A stretch of 33,547 nucleotides of DNA from an uncultured Prevotella sp. Lineage in GTDB: Bacteria > Bacteroidota > Bacteroidia > Bacteroidales > Bacteroidaceae. Shown here piece by piece: positions 21,098 through 30,167 of this stretch. A model generated the notes under the pieces. The model was not told the DNA's origin. It was given only the letters and a program-made list of their open reading frames with translations, and made no database searches. The first letter of the stretch is position 1. Every line of letters starts with the position of its first letter. Made by a program: the position numbers and the translations under genes. Location of the stretch: NCBI GenBank assembly GCA_900771975.1, contig CAAGPV010000029.1, forward strand, positions 1-33,547, in the 5' to 3' direction.

Positions 21098-23275
21098 ATG
21101 ATGAAGGACGTTAATTTGACACAGCAGTTGAAGCATTATTTCGGCTTCGACTCGTTCAAGGGTGACCAGGAAGCCATTATACGTAATGTTCTTGCAGGTA
21201 AAGATACGTTTGTGTTAATGCCTACGGGAGGAGGCAAGAGCCTTTGTTACCAGTTGCCATCCCTTTTGGTGGAGGGAACAGCCATTGTAGTGTCACCATT
21301 GATAGCCTTGATGAAGAATCAGGTAGACGTTATCAATGGCATGAGCGAGGAGGATGGGGTGGCCCATTTCCTGAATTCCTCTCTTAAGAAAGCATCGATA
21401 GACCAGGTTAAGGCCGACATTGTGTCAGGAAAGACCAAACTGTTGTATGTGGCCCCCGAGTCGTTGAACAAAGAAGAGAATATCGCTTTCTTCAAGTCGG
21501 TGCACATCAGCTTCTATGCCATTGACGAAGCCCACTGTATATCTGAGTGGGGACACGATTTCCGTCCGGAATACAGAAAAATACGTAATGCTGTCGAGGA
21601 GATTGGGCGCGCCCCCATCATTGCCCTTACAGCCACAGCTACCGACAAGGTGCGCACCGATATCAAGAAAAGTTTGGGTATTGAAAACGCTACCGAGTTC
21701 AAGAGTTCGTTCAACCGTCCCAACCTCTACTATGAAGTTCGTCCAAAGACGAAAGACATAGACCGCCAAATCATCATGTTTATCAAGCAACACCCCGGCA
21801 AGAGTGGTATCATCTATTGTCTGTCGCGCAAGAAGGTGGAGGAGTTGTCGGCCGTCTTGCAAGCCAACGATATTAAGGCTGCGCCTTACCATGCCGGACT
21901 GGAACCAGAGAAACGTTCGGAAACGCAAGACGACTTCCTGATGGAAAAGATAGACGTCATTGTGGCCACCATCGCCTTTGGCATGGGCATCGACAAGCCC
22001 GATGTGCGTTTTGTCATCCACTACGACATTCCCAAGAGTCTGGAAGGTTATTATCAGGAAACTGGTCGTGCTGGCAGAGATGGAGAAGAAGGTATCTGTT
22101 TGGCCTTCTATTCACGCAAAGACCTAAAAAAGCTGGAGAAGTTTATGGAGAATAAGCCGGTGGCCGAACAAGACATCGGCAAGCAATTGCTGCAGGAAAC
22201 CGAAGCCTATGCCGAATCGTCGGTCTGCCGACGCAAGGTGTTGCTCCATTACTTTGGCGAAGACTATCCCAAAGACAACTGCGGCATGTGTGACAACTGT
22301 CGCCACCCCAAGACCAAGGTGGAAGGGAAAGATGCCCTGCTGATCGTGCTGACGTCCGTGAAGGTGTTGAAAGAAAACTTCCAGCAAGAGTATGTGATAG
22401 ACTTCATAAAGGGTAGGGGAACCGATGATGTCAAGGCACACCACCACGACAAACTGGAAGAATTTGGCGCAGGAGAAGACCTTGACGTGAAGTTGTGGAA
22501 CCCTACCATCCGTCAGGCCCTCATCGCAGGCTACTTGAAGAAAGACGTAGAGAGCTATGGCTTGCTCAAGTTGACAGCGGCAGGAAAGGCGTTCATCAAG
22601 CACCCATCTTCCTTCATGATAGTGATGGATGCAGAATTTAGCGATTCCGACTATGAAGAAGAGACCGAAGGAGCCACTTCGGTGTTGGACGAAGAATTGT
22701 TCTCGATGCTGAAAGACCTCCGCAAAAAGATGGCACGCCGTCTGCAGATACCCCCATATGTCATCTTCCAAGACGTCTCGCTCGACCAAATGGCCACGAT
22801 GTATCCTACCACCGAGGAAGAACTTGTCAATATTCAAGGTGTGGGAGTGGGAAAAGCCAAACGCTACGGCAAGGAGTTTTGCCAACTCATCAAGGCCCAT
22901 TGTGAGGAGAACGGCATAGAACGTCCCGAAGTGCTGCGTGTCAAGACCGTGGCGAAGCGGTCTATGCAGAAAGTGAAAATCATTCAGAACATCGACCTGC
23001 AGGTGCCCCTCGACGACATTGCACGCGCTGACGGACTGGAGCTTTGCGAACTGATAGACAAAATAGAGGAAATTGTATATAGCGGTACAAAAATTAATAT
23101 CGACTATTATATAGAAGCTGAATATGACGACGACCAGGTGGACGATATCTACGACTATTTTATGAATAGCGATACCGATAGCCTGGATGCAGCCTACGAC
23201 GAGTTGGATGAAGACTACTCGGAAGAAGAAATACGTCTGGTACGCATCAAGTTCTTGTCGGAAATGGCCAACTGA
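21098..23275 (+). CDS. recQ: ATP-dependent DNA helicase RecQ
   Basis: A 3'-5' DNA helicase for recombination and replication repair. In the 725-residue protein, the helicase core has Walker A TGGGKS (43-48), DEAH at 143-146 with the aromatic-rich loop after it, and the QETGRAGRDG motif VI. The RecQ-C region has a zinc site (Cys377, Cys395, Cys398, Cys401). An HRDC domain follows (about 530-610). After that a helix-turn-helix type extension with a very acidic segment (about 620-725) makes the protein about 115 residues longer than E. coli RecQ, a feature I recall in Bacteroidetes. ATG at 21098 or 21101 are both possible starts. Confidence 0.94.
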   Translation: MMKDVNLTQQLKHYFGFDSFKGDQEAIIRNVLAGKDTFVLMPTGGGKSLCYQLPSLLVEGTAIVVSPLIALMKNQVDVINGMSEEDGVAHFLNSSLKKASIDQVKADIVSGKTKLLYVAPESLNKEENIAFFKSVHISFYAIDEAHCISEWGHDFRPEYRKIRNAVEEIGRAPIIALTATATDKVRTDIKKSLGIENATEFKSSFNRPNLYYEVRPKTKDIDRQIIMFIKQHPGKSGIIYCLSRKKVEELSAVLQANDIKAAPYHAGLEPEKRSETQDDFLMEKIDVIVATIAFGMGIDKPDVRFVIHYDIPKSLEGYYQETGRAGRDGEEGICLAFYSRKDLKKLEKFMENKPVAEQDIGKQLLQETEAYAESSVCRRKVLLHYFGEDYPKDNCGMCDNCRHPKTKVEGKDALLIVLTSVKVLKENFQQEYVIDFIKGRGTDDVKAHHHDKLEEFGAGEDLDVKLWNPTIRQALIAGYLKKDVESYGLLKLTAAGKAFIKHPSSFMIVMDAEFSDSDYEEETEGATSVLDEELFSMLKDLRKKMARRLQIPPYVIFQDVSLDQMATMYPTTEEELVNIQGVGVGKAKRYGKEFCQLIKAHCEENGIERPEVLRVKTVAKRSMQKVKIIQNIDLQVPLDDIARADGLELCELIDKIEEIVYSGTKINIDYYIEAEYDDDQVDDIYDYFMNSDTDSLDAAYDELDEDYSEEEIRLVRIKFLSEMAN

Positions 23276-23380
23276 GCAACCCCTTTTCCGGTTGTTTTAA
23301 ACAGATGTTGTATGGCTTTTTAAGTTGCTGATAGTAAATAACTTAAAAACAGCCGTTCAAAACACGGCATATTACCGCCT

Positions 23381-23444
23381 AAAAGCGGCTCTGTTACAAG
23401 CTAAAACACGGTGTTTTAGAAGGTAACGGAGCCGCTTTTGTTTT
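23381..23444 (+). terminator. Large terminator after recQ
   Basis: An outer stem of 17 positions with one G-U wobble (23381-23397 with 23423-23439), symmetrical AAG bulges, and an inner stem of CTAAAACA with TGTTTTAG (23401-23408, 23412-23419), then TTTTGTTTT. It lies between recQ and the guaB promoter. A shorter competing pairing of CCGC near 23376 with the GCGG of the main stem is possible. Confidence 0.8.
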
Positions 23445-23553
23445 GCTACCACCGGCAGCACAAACAAAGACAGGAGAAATGCGGCCGCGTTAAATAGCAT
23501 TAATGGGCCATAGAAAAAAGGAACAAACGGTTCGGTAAGTGGAAATTTATTGT

Positions 23554-23561
23554 TAAATTTG
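23554..23561 (+). promoter_or_regulatory. Promoter -7 box (TAAATTTG) for guaB
   Basis: An exact TAnnTTTG match followed by C. The expected start near 23567 leaves a leader of about 22 nt before the ATG at 23589. Confidence 0.65.
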
Positions 23562-23588
23562 CACGCAATAAATTTCTTTATACATATT

Positions 23589-25073
23589 ATGTCATCATTT
23601 GTTGCAGATAAAATAGTGATGGACGGTCTCACTTTCGACGACGTCCTTTTGATTCCTGCTTATTCAGAGGTGCTACCCAAAGAGGTAAAGTTGCAAACCA
23701 AGTTCTCTCGTCACATTGACTTGAACGTGCCGTTCGTGACGGCAGCGATGGATACCGTAACCGAAGCGTCTATGGCCATTGCCATTGCTCGGGAAGGCGG
23801 CATCGGTGTGATACATAAAAACATGACCATTGACGAACAAGCCCGTCAGGTGGCTATCGTGAAACGTGCCGAGAACGGTATGATATACGATCCTGTCACC
23901 ATTCGCCGCGGTCGTACCGTCAAGGACGCCCTTGACATTATGAGTGAATATCACATTGGCGGCATTCCTGTGGTGGACGAAGAAAACCACCTTGTGGGCA
24001 TCGTCACCAACCGCGACTTGCGCTTCGAACGTCACATGGACAAGCTCATTGATGAGGTGATGACCAGCGAAAACCTCGTTACCACCAAGCGTCAGACCGA
24101 CCTTGCTGAAGCAGCACAGATTCTGCAAGAGAACAAAATAGAGAAACTGCCGGTGGTAGACAAAGACAACCACTTGGAAGGACTTATCACCTATAAAGAC
24201 ATAACGAAAGCCAAAGACAAGCCTATGGCCTGCAAAGACGAAAAAGGTCGTTTGCGCGTAGCAGCAGGCGTGGGCGTCACCTCAGACACCTTGCAGCGTG
24301 CTCAAGCCCTTGTTGAGGCTGGTGCCGACGCTATTGTCATTGATACAGCACATGGCCATTCGGCAGGCGTGATACAGAAGTTGCGTGAGGTGAAAGCAGC
24401 CTTCCCCAATATAGACATTGTGGTAGGCAATGTAGCTACAGGCGAAGCTGCACGGCTCTTGGTAGAGAACGGTGCTGACGCCATAAAGGTAGGTATAGGC
24501 CCTGGCAGCATTTGTACCACACGTGTGGTAGCCGGTGTAGGTGTTCCACAGTTGTCAGCCGTCTATGATGTCTACTCTGCCCTGAAAGGCACAGGCGTGC
24601 CATTGATAGCCGATGGCGGATTGCGCTATTCTGGCGATGTTGTAAAGGCATTGGCAGCAGGCGGATCGTGTGTGATGATTGGTTCGTTGGTGGCAGGAAC
24701 AGAAGAAAGCCCTGGTGATACTATCATCTTCAACGGCCGTAAGTTTAAGGCCTACCGTGGTATGGGCTCTCTTGAAGCAATGGAGCAAAAGAACGGATCG
24801 AAAGACCGCTATTTCCAAAGCGACACCAAGGATGTAAAGAAGCTTGTTCCGGAAGGCATCGCAGGGCGCGTACCTTACAAAGGCACCGTTCAGGAAGTGA
24901 TCTACCAGTTGATAGGTGGTCTTCGTTCGGGAATGGGCTATTGTGGTGCAGCCACTATTTCTGCCCTGCATGAGGCGAAGTTTACCCGCATCACAAATGC
25001 AGGAGTGCTGGAAAGCCATCCGCATGACATCACTATCACCAGCGAAGCACCCAACTATTCAAGGCACGAATAA
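23589..25073 (+). CDS. guaB: IMP dehydrogenase
   Basis: GuaB oxidises IMP to XMP with NAD, the committed step to guanine nucleotides. The 494-residue protein has the catalytic Cys309 in GPGSICTTR, the flap motif RYFQSD with EGIAGRVPYKG, and two CBS domains at about residues 95-205 (IGGIPVVDEENHLVGIV and EKLPVVDKDNHLEGLI). I use the ATG at 23589 because the in-frame ATG at 23550 lies inside the -7 box. It heads a run with the next five genes, with gaps of 52 and 33 nt and then overlaps. Confidence 0.96.
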   Translation: MSSFVADKIVMDGLTFDDVLLIPAYSEVLPKEVKLQTKFSRHIDLNVPFVTAAMDTVTEASMAIAIAREGGIGVIHKNMTIDEQARQVAIVKRAENGMIYDPVTIRRGRTVKDALDIMSEYHIGGIPVVDEENHLVGIVTNRDLRFERHMDKLIDEVMTSENLVTTKRQTDLAEAAQILQENKIEKLPVVDKDNHLEGLITYKDITKAKDKPMACKDEKGRLRVAAGVGVTSDTLQRAQALVEAGADAIVIDTAHGHSAGVIQKLREVKAAFPNIDIVVGNVATGEAARLLVENGADAIKVGIGPGSICTTRVVAGVGVPQLSAVYDVYSALKGTGVPLIADGGLRYSGDVVKALAAGGSCVMIGSLVAGTEESPGDTIIFNGRKFKAYRGMGSLEAMEQKNGSKDRYFQSDTKDVKKLVPEGIAGRVPYKGTVQEVIYQLIGGLRSGMGYCGAATISALHEAKFTRITNAGVLESHPHDITITSEAPNYSRHE

Positions 25074-25125
25074 AAGTGGACGCTTCCACGTGAAAAGGAA
25101 ACAATAACTGAAAATAGAATAAAGA

Positions 25126-26541
25126 ATGAGAATAAAAACTTTATTGGCGGTCTTGTTGCTCGGATCTCTGACGGCATTTGCCCAGAAAGACCCCACCATT
25201 ATGACCATCAACGGCCAGCCGGTTAGCCGGTCGGAATTTGAATATTCCTATAACAAGAACAATGCCGAAGGCGTTATCGACAAGAAGTCGGTGGACGAAT
25301 ATGTAGACCTGTTCATCAACTACAAGTTGAAAGTGCAGGCTGCTTTGGATGCACACCTTGACACCTTGACATCGTTCAAGAAAGAGTTTCTGAGCTATCG
25401 CGACCAACAGGTGCGCCAATCCTTTGCTTCAGACGAAGATATGGAAGAAGCCGCCAAGAAGTATTATAACAACTTGAAATCACAGATAGGTCCGCGTGGC
25501 CTGTTTGTAGCATCACACATCTTGATAAGAACACCGCAGAACGCTACCGACGAGCAGATGAAAGCTGCCAAGGAGCGCATCGACTCAGTCTATAATGTGC
25601 TGAAAGGTGGAGCCGACTTCGCAGAAGTGGCCCGCAAGGTGTCTGAAGACCCAGGTTCGGCACGGCAAGGTGGACTGTTGCCCAAGATGGGGCCAGGCCA
25701 GACGGTGAAGGAGTTTGAGGACGTAGCCTACTCGTTGAACAACGGAGAGCTGAGCCAACCCTTCAAATCGCCTTTTGGCTACCACATCATCAAGATGGTA
25801 GAACGTTGCCAACTGGATCCTTACGACTCTTTGCGTACCAACATTCTCCACTTCTTCGAGGCCCGCAATTACCGCAACAAGGTGGCTGAGGACAACGTGA
25901 AGAAACTGGCAGAGGAACAACACACCACCACAGAGGCTCTTTATGACGAGCGTGTGAAAGAGTTGGAAGCAAAAGACGACGACTTGAAGAACCTTGTGCG
26001 TGAATATCACGACGGACTGTTGTTGTTTGAAATCAGCAACCGGCTGGTATGGGATAAGGCTGCCAAGGACGAAGTAGGCTTGGAAAAGTACTTCAAAAAG
26101 AACAGAAAACGCTATGCATGGGATGCTCCCCGCTTTAAAGGCATTGCCTATCATGTGAAGCAAAAGGGCGACTTGCAAGCTGTTCGTGACTGTATTAAGA
26201 ATGTACCCTTCAAAGATTGGGGCGAAACCCTCAGAAAGTCGTTCAACAACGACTCTACTATCCGCATACGCGTAGAGAAGGGCATCTTCAAAAAAGGAGA
26301 CAACTCGTTGGTGGACAAGGAAGTGTTTGGCATTGCCGGCAACGTGAATCCCCGGAAAGACTATCCTTACGAGACCACGTATGGCAAGAAGCTGAAAGCC
26401 CCCGAGTGTATGGACGATGTGCGTGGACAGGTGACTGCCGACTATCAAGACGAGTTGGAACGCCAGTGGGTAGATAGTTTGCGCAAGAAGTACCAGGTGT
26501 CGGTCAACAAGGAAGTCCTTGCCACCGTCAACAAGCATTAA
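25126..26541 (+). CDS. Periplasmic parvulin-type peptidyl-prolyl isomerase
   Basis: A 471-residue exported protein with a signal peptide at residues 1-20 (cleavage at FAQ). One parvulin domain lies at about residues 125-226, with HILIRTPQ, GGADFAEVARKVSEDPGSA and FGYHIIKM. The flanking helical N-terminal and long C-terminal regions resemble SurA/PpiD-type chaperones for outer-membrane proteins. It lies upstream of a second, two-domain parvulin chaperone, and the conserved position after guaB is seen in other Bacteroidetes. The E. coli gene name does not transfer cleanly, so no symbol is given. Confidence 0.88.
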   Translation: MRIKTLLAVLLLGSLTAFAQKDPTIMTINGQPVSRSEFEYSYNKNNAEGVIDKKSVDEYVDLFINYKLKVQAALDAHLDTLTSFKKEFLSYRDQQVRQSFASDEDMEEAAKKYYNNLKSQIGPRGLFVASHILIRTPQNATDEQMKAAKERIDSVYNVLKGGADFAEVARKVSEDPGSARQGGLLPKMGPGQTVKEFEDVAYSLNNGELSQPFKSPFGYHIIKMVERCQLDPYDSLRTNILHFFEARNYRNKVAEDNVKKLAEEQHTTTEALYDERVKELEAKDDDLKNLVREYHDGLLLFEISNRLVWDKAAKDEVGLEKYFKKNRKRYAWDAPRFKGIAYHVKQKGDLQAVRDCIKNVPFKDWGETLRKSFNNDSTIRIRVEKGIFKKGDNSLVDKEVFGIAGNVNPRKDYPYETTYGKKLKAPECMDDVRGQVTADYQDELERQWVDSLRKKYQVSVNKEVLATVNKH

Positions 26542-26574
26542 TGACGACAGACGTTTCATAGTAAATGAACTTTC

Positions 26575-28002
26575 ATGAATAAAGCATATAAGATTTTTGG
26601 CGGCTTTTTGTCATTGCTCGTGGTGGGCGGTCTAAGCGCTCATACCGGACGGATGGGTAGCCAGATGTTCACCAACGACTCGGTAAGCAGCGATGCTCCA
26701 CAGGGCTCGGTGATAGACGAAGTGATTTGGGTGGTTGGCGATGAACCTATCTTGAAGTCGGATGTCGAGAACATGCGTTTGCAGGGACAGCAAGAAGGCA
26801 TGAAGTGGTTTGACCGCCCCGAGTGTTCTATACCCGAACAGTTGGCCGTTCAAAAACTCTTTTTGCATCAGGCAGCCATCGATAGTATCGAGGTGACAGA
26901 AAGCGAAATTACGCAAGGGGTAGACCAACAAATCAACTATTGGCTCTCGTTGCCCATCATAGGCGGTTCGAAAGAAAAGCTTGAGCAGTATCAGCACAAG
27001 AGCATCACACAGATGCGTCTGGACCTGCACGATGACTTCAAGAACAGTCAGTTGGTACACAAGATGCAGCAGAAGCTGGTGGAAGACGTGAAAGTGTCAC
27101 CGGCTGAGGTGCGTGCTTATTTCAGCAAGTTGCCCAAAGACAGCATACCAATAGTTCCTACCACGGTGGAAGTGGAAATTCTGACGCGAACACCAAAGAT
27201 AGCACCAGAAGAAGTCAATCGCATCAAGGACCAATTGCGTGACTATACCGACCGTGTGACCAAAGGCGAGACCTCGTTTGCCACCCTGGCCCGTCTCTAT
27301 TCGGAAGACCCAGGTTCGGCACGTATGGGCGGTGAGCTCGGCTATACTGGGCGTGGAATGCTTGACCCCGCATTTGCAGCGGTGGCTTTCAACCTAACCG
27401 ACCCTAATAAGATTTCAAAGGTGGTGGAAACAGAGTTCGGCTATCACATCATACAGTTGATAGACAAGCGCGGAGACAAGATAAACTGCCGTCACATCCT
27501 GCTGAAACCACACGTGAGCGACGAGGCCATTGAAAAGGCTAAATTGCGTCTTGACTCCATTGCTACGGACATTCGGGCAGACAAGTTCACCTTTGAGTCG
27601 GCAACAGAGTATCTGTCGGACGACAAAGACACCAAGGCTAACAATGGGCTGATGGTGAATTCATCGGAAAACGAGCGCACATCGCGCTTCCGTATGCAAG
27701 ACCTGCCAAGCGAAGTGGCCAAAGTGGTGGATACACTGAAAGTGGGTGAAGTCTCAAGGTCGTTCCAAATGACCAATAGCAGAGGAAAAACGGTGTGTGC
27801 CATTGTGAAACTCAAGAGTAGGATAGACGAGCACCGCGCCACGATAACGGAAGACTTCCAAGTGATGCAGGACGTCGTGACCGCCAAGCGCAAGCAAGAA
27901 ATCATACACGACTGGGTGGTGAAAAAGGTGAAAGACACTTATGTAAATATAAGTCCCGACTACCGTAACTGCAGATTTGAATACGAAGGATGGATTAAAT
28001 GA
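26575..28002 (+). CDS. surA: SurA-like periplasmic chaperone/prolyl isomerase
   Basis: A 475-residue periplasmic chaperone for outer-membrane proteins. The N-terminus has a hydrophobic export segment (about residues 8-22). The SurA N-terminal domain includes DEVIWVVGDEPILKSDVE at about 48-65. Two parvulin domains follow at about 196-297 and 303-405; the first keeps the SEDPGSARMGGELGY signature and the second (CRHILL start) is more divergent. It overlaps the OstA-like gene by 4 nt, suggesting translational coupling of a chaperone and an LPS-transport protein. Confidence 0.9.
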   Translation: MNKAYKIFGGFLSLLVVGGLSAHTGRMGSQMFTNDSVSSDAPQGSVIDEVIWVVGDEPILKSDVENMRLQGQQEGMKWFDRPECSIPEQLAVQKLFLHQAAIDSIEVTESEITQGVDQQINYWLSLPIIGGSKEKLEQYQHKSITQMRLDLHDDFKNSQLVHKMQQKLVEDVKVSPAEVRAYFSKLPKDSIPIVPTTVEVEILTRTPKIAPEEVNRIKDQLRDYTDRVTKGETSFATLARLYSEDPGSARMGGELGYTGRGMLDPAFAAVAFNLTDPNKISKVVETEFGYHIIQLIDKRGDKINCRHILLKPHVSDEAIEKAKLRLDSIATDIRADKFTFESATEYLSDDKDTKANNGLMVNSSENERTSRFRMQDLPSEVAKVVDTLKVGEVSRSFQMTNSRGKTVCAIVKLKSRIDEHRATITEDFQVMQDVVTAKRKQEIIHDWVVKKVKDTYVNISPDYRNCRFEYEGWIK

Positions 28003-29870
28003 GCCTAAGATATAGACAAAACTCTTTAACAGGCGGGCACAGAGTCATCACATTGTTGGTTCTGTGCCTGTTTGGCTTGTGCCTGTCACAACCAGTGTGG
28101 GGCCAGAAGAAACAACGGAAACCGGCCCAGCAGGAAGATCGCATCTTCTTGGACCATGCCGACGATTTGAGATATGACGACCATGTCATGCCAGGAGTGC
28201 AACGACTGAAAGGAAATGTACGTTTCCGTTACCAAGACTCACGCCTCTCTTGCGATAGTGCCTATTTCAATCAGCGCGCCAAGACCTTTCAGGCGTTTGG
28301 CCATGTAAAGGTGAACAGGACAGGAGGTATCACTCTCTCGTGTGCTCGACTGACCTATAACGGTTTTTCGCAACTCATACAAGCGCGTAAGCAAGTGGTG
28401 CTGACACAACCGGGGCGCTCACTTCATTGTGACAGCTTGGACTATAACCAAGCAACGGGACAGGCCAACTATTTCGGTGGGCGAGGACGACTGGTGGCAG
28501 GAGCTACAACAGTTTTGGCGGACGTGGGCGACTATAACACCAACACGAAAGATGCCAACTTCTCGGGAAATGTGATAATGCAGAATCCCAAATACCGCAT
28601 AACAACTCCTACACTGCATTATAATACCAACACAGGGGTGGCTCACGTGCAAGGGAAGTCGGTGATACATTCGGCCAAAGGTGAGGTGGTGCACACCAAC
28701 GATGGCGTGTATGACACACGCACCGACCACATGCAACTGAGAGGGCCCTCGACAGTGACATCGCCCGAACGTGATATCTCGGGCGATAACCTTACCTACA
28801 ACAGTACCACGGGCGACGGCGACGGCTATGGCCACGTGAAGTTGTTTGACAAAAAGCAGGATCGCACTGTCACGGGAGAAGAAGTTCACTACAACAGCAA
28901 GACTGGAGAGAGCGAAGGTCGCGGCAACGTGAAAGTGCATGACCGCAAGAACCAACGTGACATCTCGGGTGAGTATCTGCGTTATAACAGTCAGACAAAA
29001 GTGGGCCGCGGCCGCGGCAAGGTTGTTTATGTAGACCATAAAAATCATAATGCATTTGTTGGAGATACGCTTGACTATACAGAAAGCTCGGCCATTGCTT
29101 ATGGCCATGCTATAGCCAAAGAGTTTTCTGAAGGCGATACGTTGTTTGTTCATGCAGACACCGTAAGAATGCGAGCTTGGAATCTCAATACCGATTCGGT
29201 TTATCGAAAGGTGTACGGAATAAACAATGTACGCGCGTATAGAACCGACCTGCAAGCTGTGTGCGGATTGCTCATAGCCAACTCTCAAGATTCGTGCATC
29301 ACCCTCTACCACGATCCGATAGCATGGAGTGACAATCGGCAGTTGCTTGGCGACAGTATCAAGGTGTTTATGAACGATTCTACGGTTCGTGAGGTGCAAG
29401 TGCTCAGTCAGGCATTGTCCATCGAACAAATGGATGACGGAATCCATTACAATCAGGTGTCGGCAAAGCAAATGTATGGCTACTTTGAAGAAGGAAAAAT
29501 AAGATGGGGACAAGCTATCGGCAACGTACTCATTGTGTTTTATCCCGTTGACGACAAAGACAGTTCGTTGGTAGGACTCAACTATACTGAAACAGACACG
29601 ATGCGTGTCTACTTCTCACCGGAACGCAAATTGCAGAAAGTGTGGATGCCTAAGACCGTCGGAACGTTGTATCCGATGACACAAATTCCAGCCAATAAGG
29701 AAAAACTGCCCACCTTTGCATGGTTTGACTATATACGACCGTTGAATAAATATGACCTGTTCCGGCACATAGACAAAGGCGACAAAAAACTGCAACACTT
29801 GATGATACGTGTTGCACCTCCCACCCAGATAGTGACAGAAAGTCTTCACCAACGGAGGAACAGTCCATGA
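27999..29870 (+). CDS. OstA/LptA-like LPS-transport domain protein, expanded
   Basis: A 623-residue exported protein, signal peptide residues about 1-36 (ending VWGQ). The OstA-like beta-jellyroll domain starts at about residue 60 (VQRLKGNVRF) and continues through many repeating beta units, far longer than E. coli LptA at about 185 residues. Residues 258-350 are three tandem 31-residue repeats (RDISGDNLTYNS, RTVTGEEVHYNS, RDISGEYLRYNS). It is predicted to bridge LPS across the periplasm, as LptA does, or act as an outer-membrane assembly factor. Overlaps of 4 nt join it to surA and to the following small protein. The C-terminal 200 residues after the repeats are less recognisable. Confidence 0.82.
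   Translation: MSLRYRQNSLTGGHRVITLLVLCLFGLCLSQPVWGQKKQRKPAQQEDRIFLDHADDLRYDDHVMPGVQRLKGNVRFRYQDSRLSCDSAYFNQRAKTFQAFGHVKVNRTGGITLSCARLTYNGFSQLIQARKQVVLTQPGRSLHCDSLDYNQATGQANYFGGRGRLVAGATTVLADVGDYNTNTKDANFSGNVIMQNPKYRITTPTLHYNTNTGVAHVQGKSVIHSAKGEVVHTNDGVYDTRTDHMQLRGPSTVTSPERDISGDNLTYNSTTGDGDGYGHVKLFDKKQDRTVTGEEVHYNSKTGESEGRGNVKVHDRKNQRDISGEYLRYNSQTKVGRGRGKVVYVDHKNHNAFVGDTLDYTESSAIAYGHAIAKEFSEGDTLFVHADTVRMRAWNLNTDSVYRKVYGINNVRAYRTDLQAVCGLLIANSQDSCITLYHDPIAWSDNRQLLGDSIKVFMNDSTVREVQVLSQALSIEQMDDGIHYNQVSAKQMYGYFEEGKIRWGQAIGNVLIVFYPVDDKDSSLVGLNYTETDTMRVYFSPERKLQKVWMPKTVGTLYPMTQIPANKEKLPTFAWFDYIRPLNKYDLFRHIDKGDKKLQHLMIRVAPPTQIVTESLHQRRNSP
28770..29048 (+). repeat. Three tandem 31-codon repeats in the OstA-like gene
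   Basis: Units at 28770-28862, 28863-28955 and 28956-29048. Each encodes R..[ST]G...[TRH]YNS.T....G.G.V....D.K. with conserved Gly and Tyr-Asn-Ser positions, consistent with beta-strand turns of the jellyroll. Confidence 0.85.
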
Positions 29871-30166
29871 GCTTGTTCTCTTTAGGCCGACAGCCGCATC
29901 GCTTTCAGCATAACCCCATCTACTATGATGAGCAAAAAGAAAAGCTGAAGGAAATGGAACAGCGGGCAACTCACACACCAACAGAAATCCAGCGTGAAGA
30001 ACAGAAAACGCAAAACTTTCGGGGAGTCTTTGTCGGTGCCACGAAACACTTGCGGAAAAGAAAGTTGCGTGAAGCCAATGGCTATTCGCCCCAACGCAGA
30101 GGAGTGATTTATTTGTTCCTTGTATTGGCATTGTGCCTTTTATGGTATTATCTAATGAGCGTTTAA
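29867..30166 (+). CDS. Small membrane protein of unknown function between OstA-like gene and mutL
   Basis: A 99-residue protein with a charged, helical N-terminal three quarters (DEQKEKLKEMEQR, RKRKLREANG) and one hydrophobic C-terminal segment (about 77-98, GVIYLFLVLALCLLWYY) that would anchor it in a membrane with most of the protein in the cytoplasm. It overlaps the OstA-like gene by 4 nt and ends 1 nt before mutL. Proteins of this size at this locus are annotated only as hypothetical in other Bacteroidetes, as far as I recall. Coupling to the LPS protein suggests an envelope role. Confidence 0.75.
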   Translation: MSLFSLGRQPHRFQHNPIYYDEQKEKLKEMEQRATHTPTEIQREEQKTQNFRGVFVGATKHLRKRKLREANGYSPQRRGVIYLFLVLALCLLWYYLMSV

Positions 30167-30167
30167 G

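Noticed and set aside
23550..23588. Upstream ATG for guaB
   Set aside because: It begins before and overlaps the -7 promoter box, so it would not be on the mRNA.
28419..29513. Long antisense open frame (364 codons) opposite the OstA-like gene; similar ones lie opposite the first parvulin gene and tig
   Set aside because: They mirror well-supported genes, have Cys/His-rich unnatural composition and no promoter, so codon bias of the real gene explains them.
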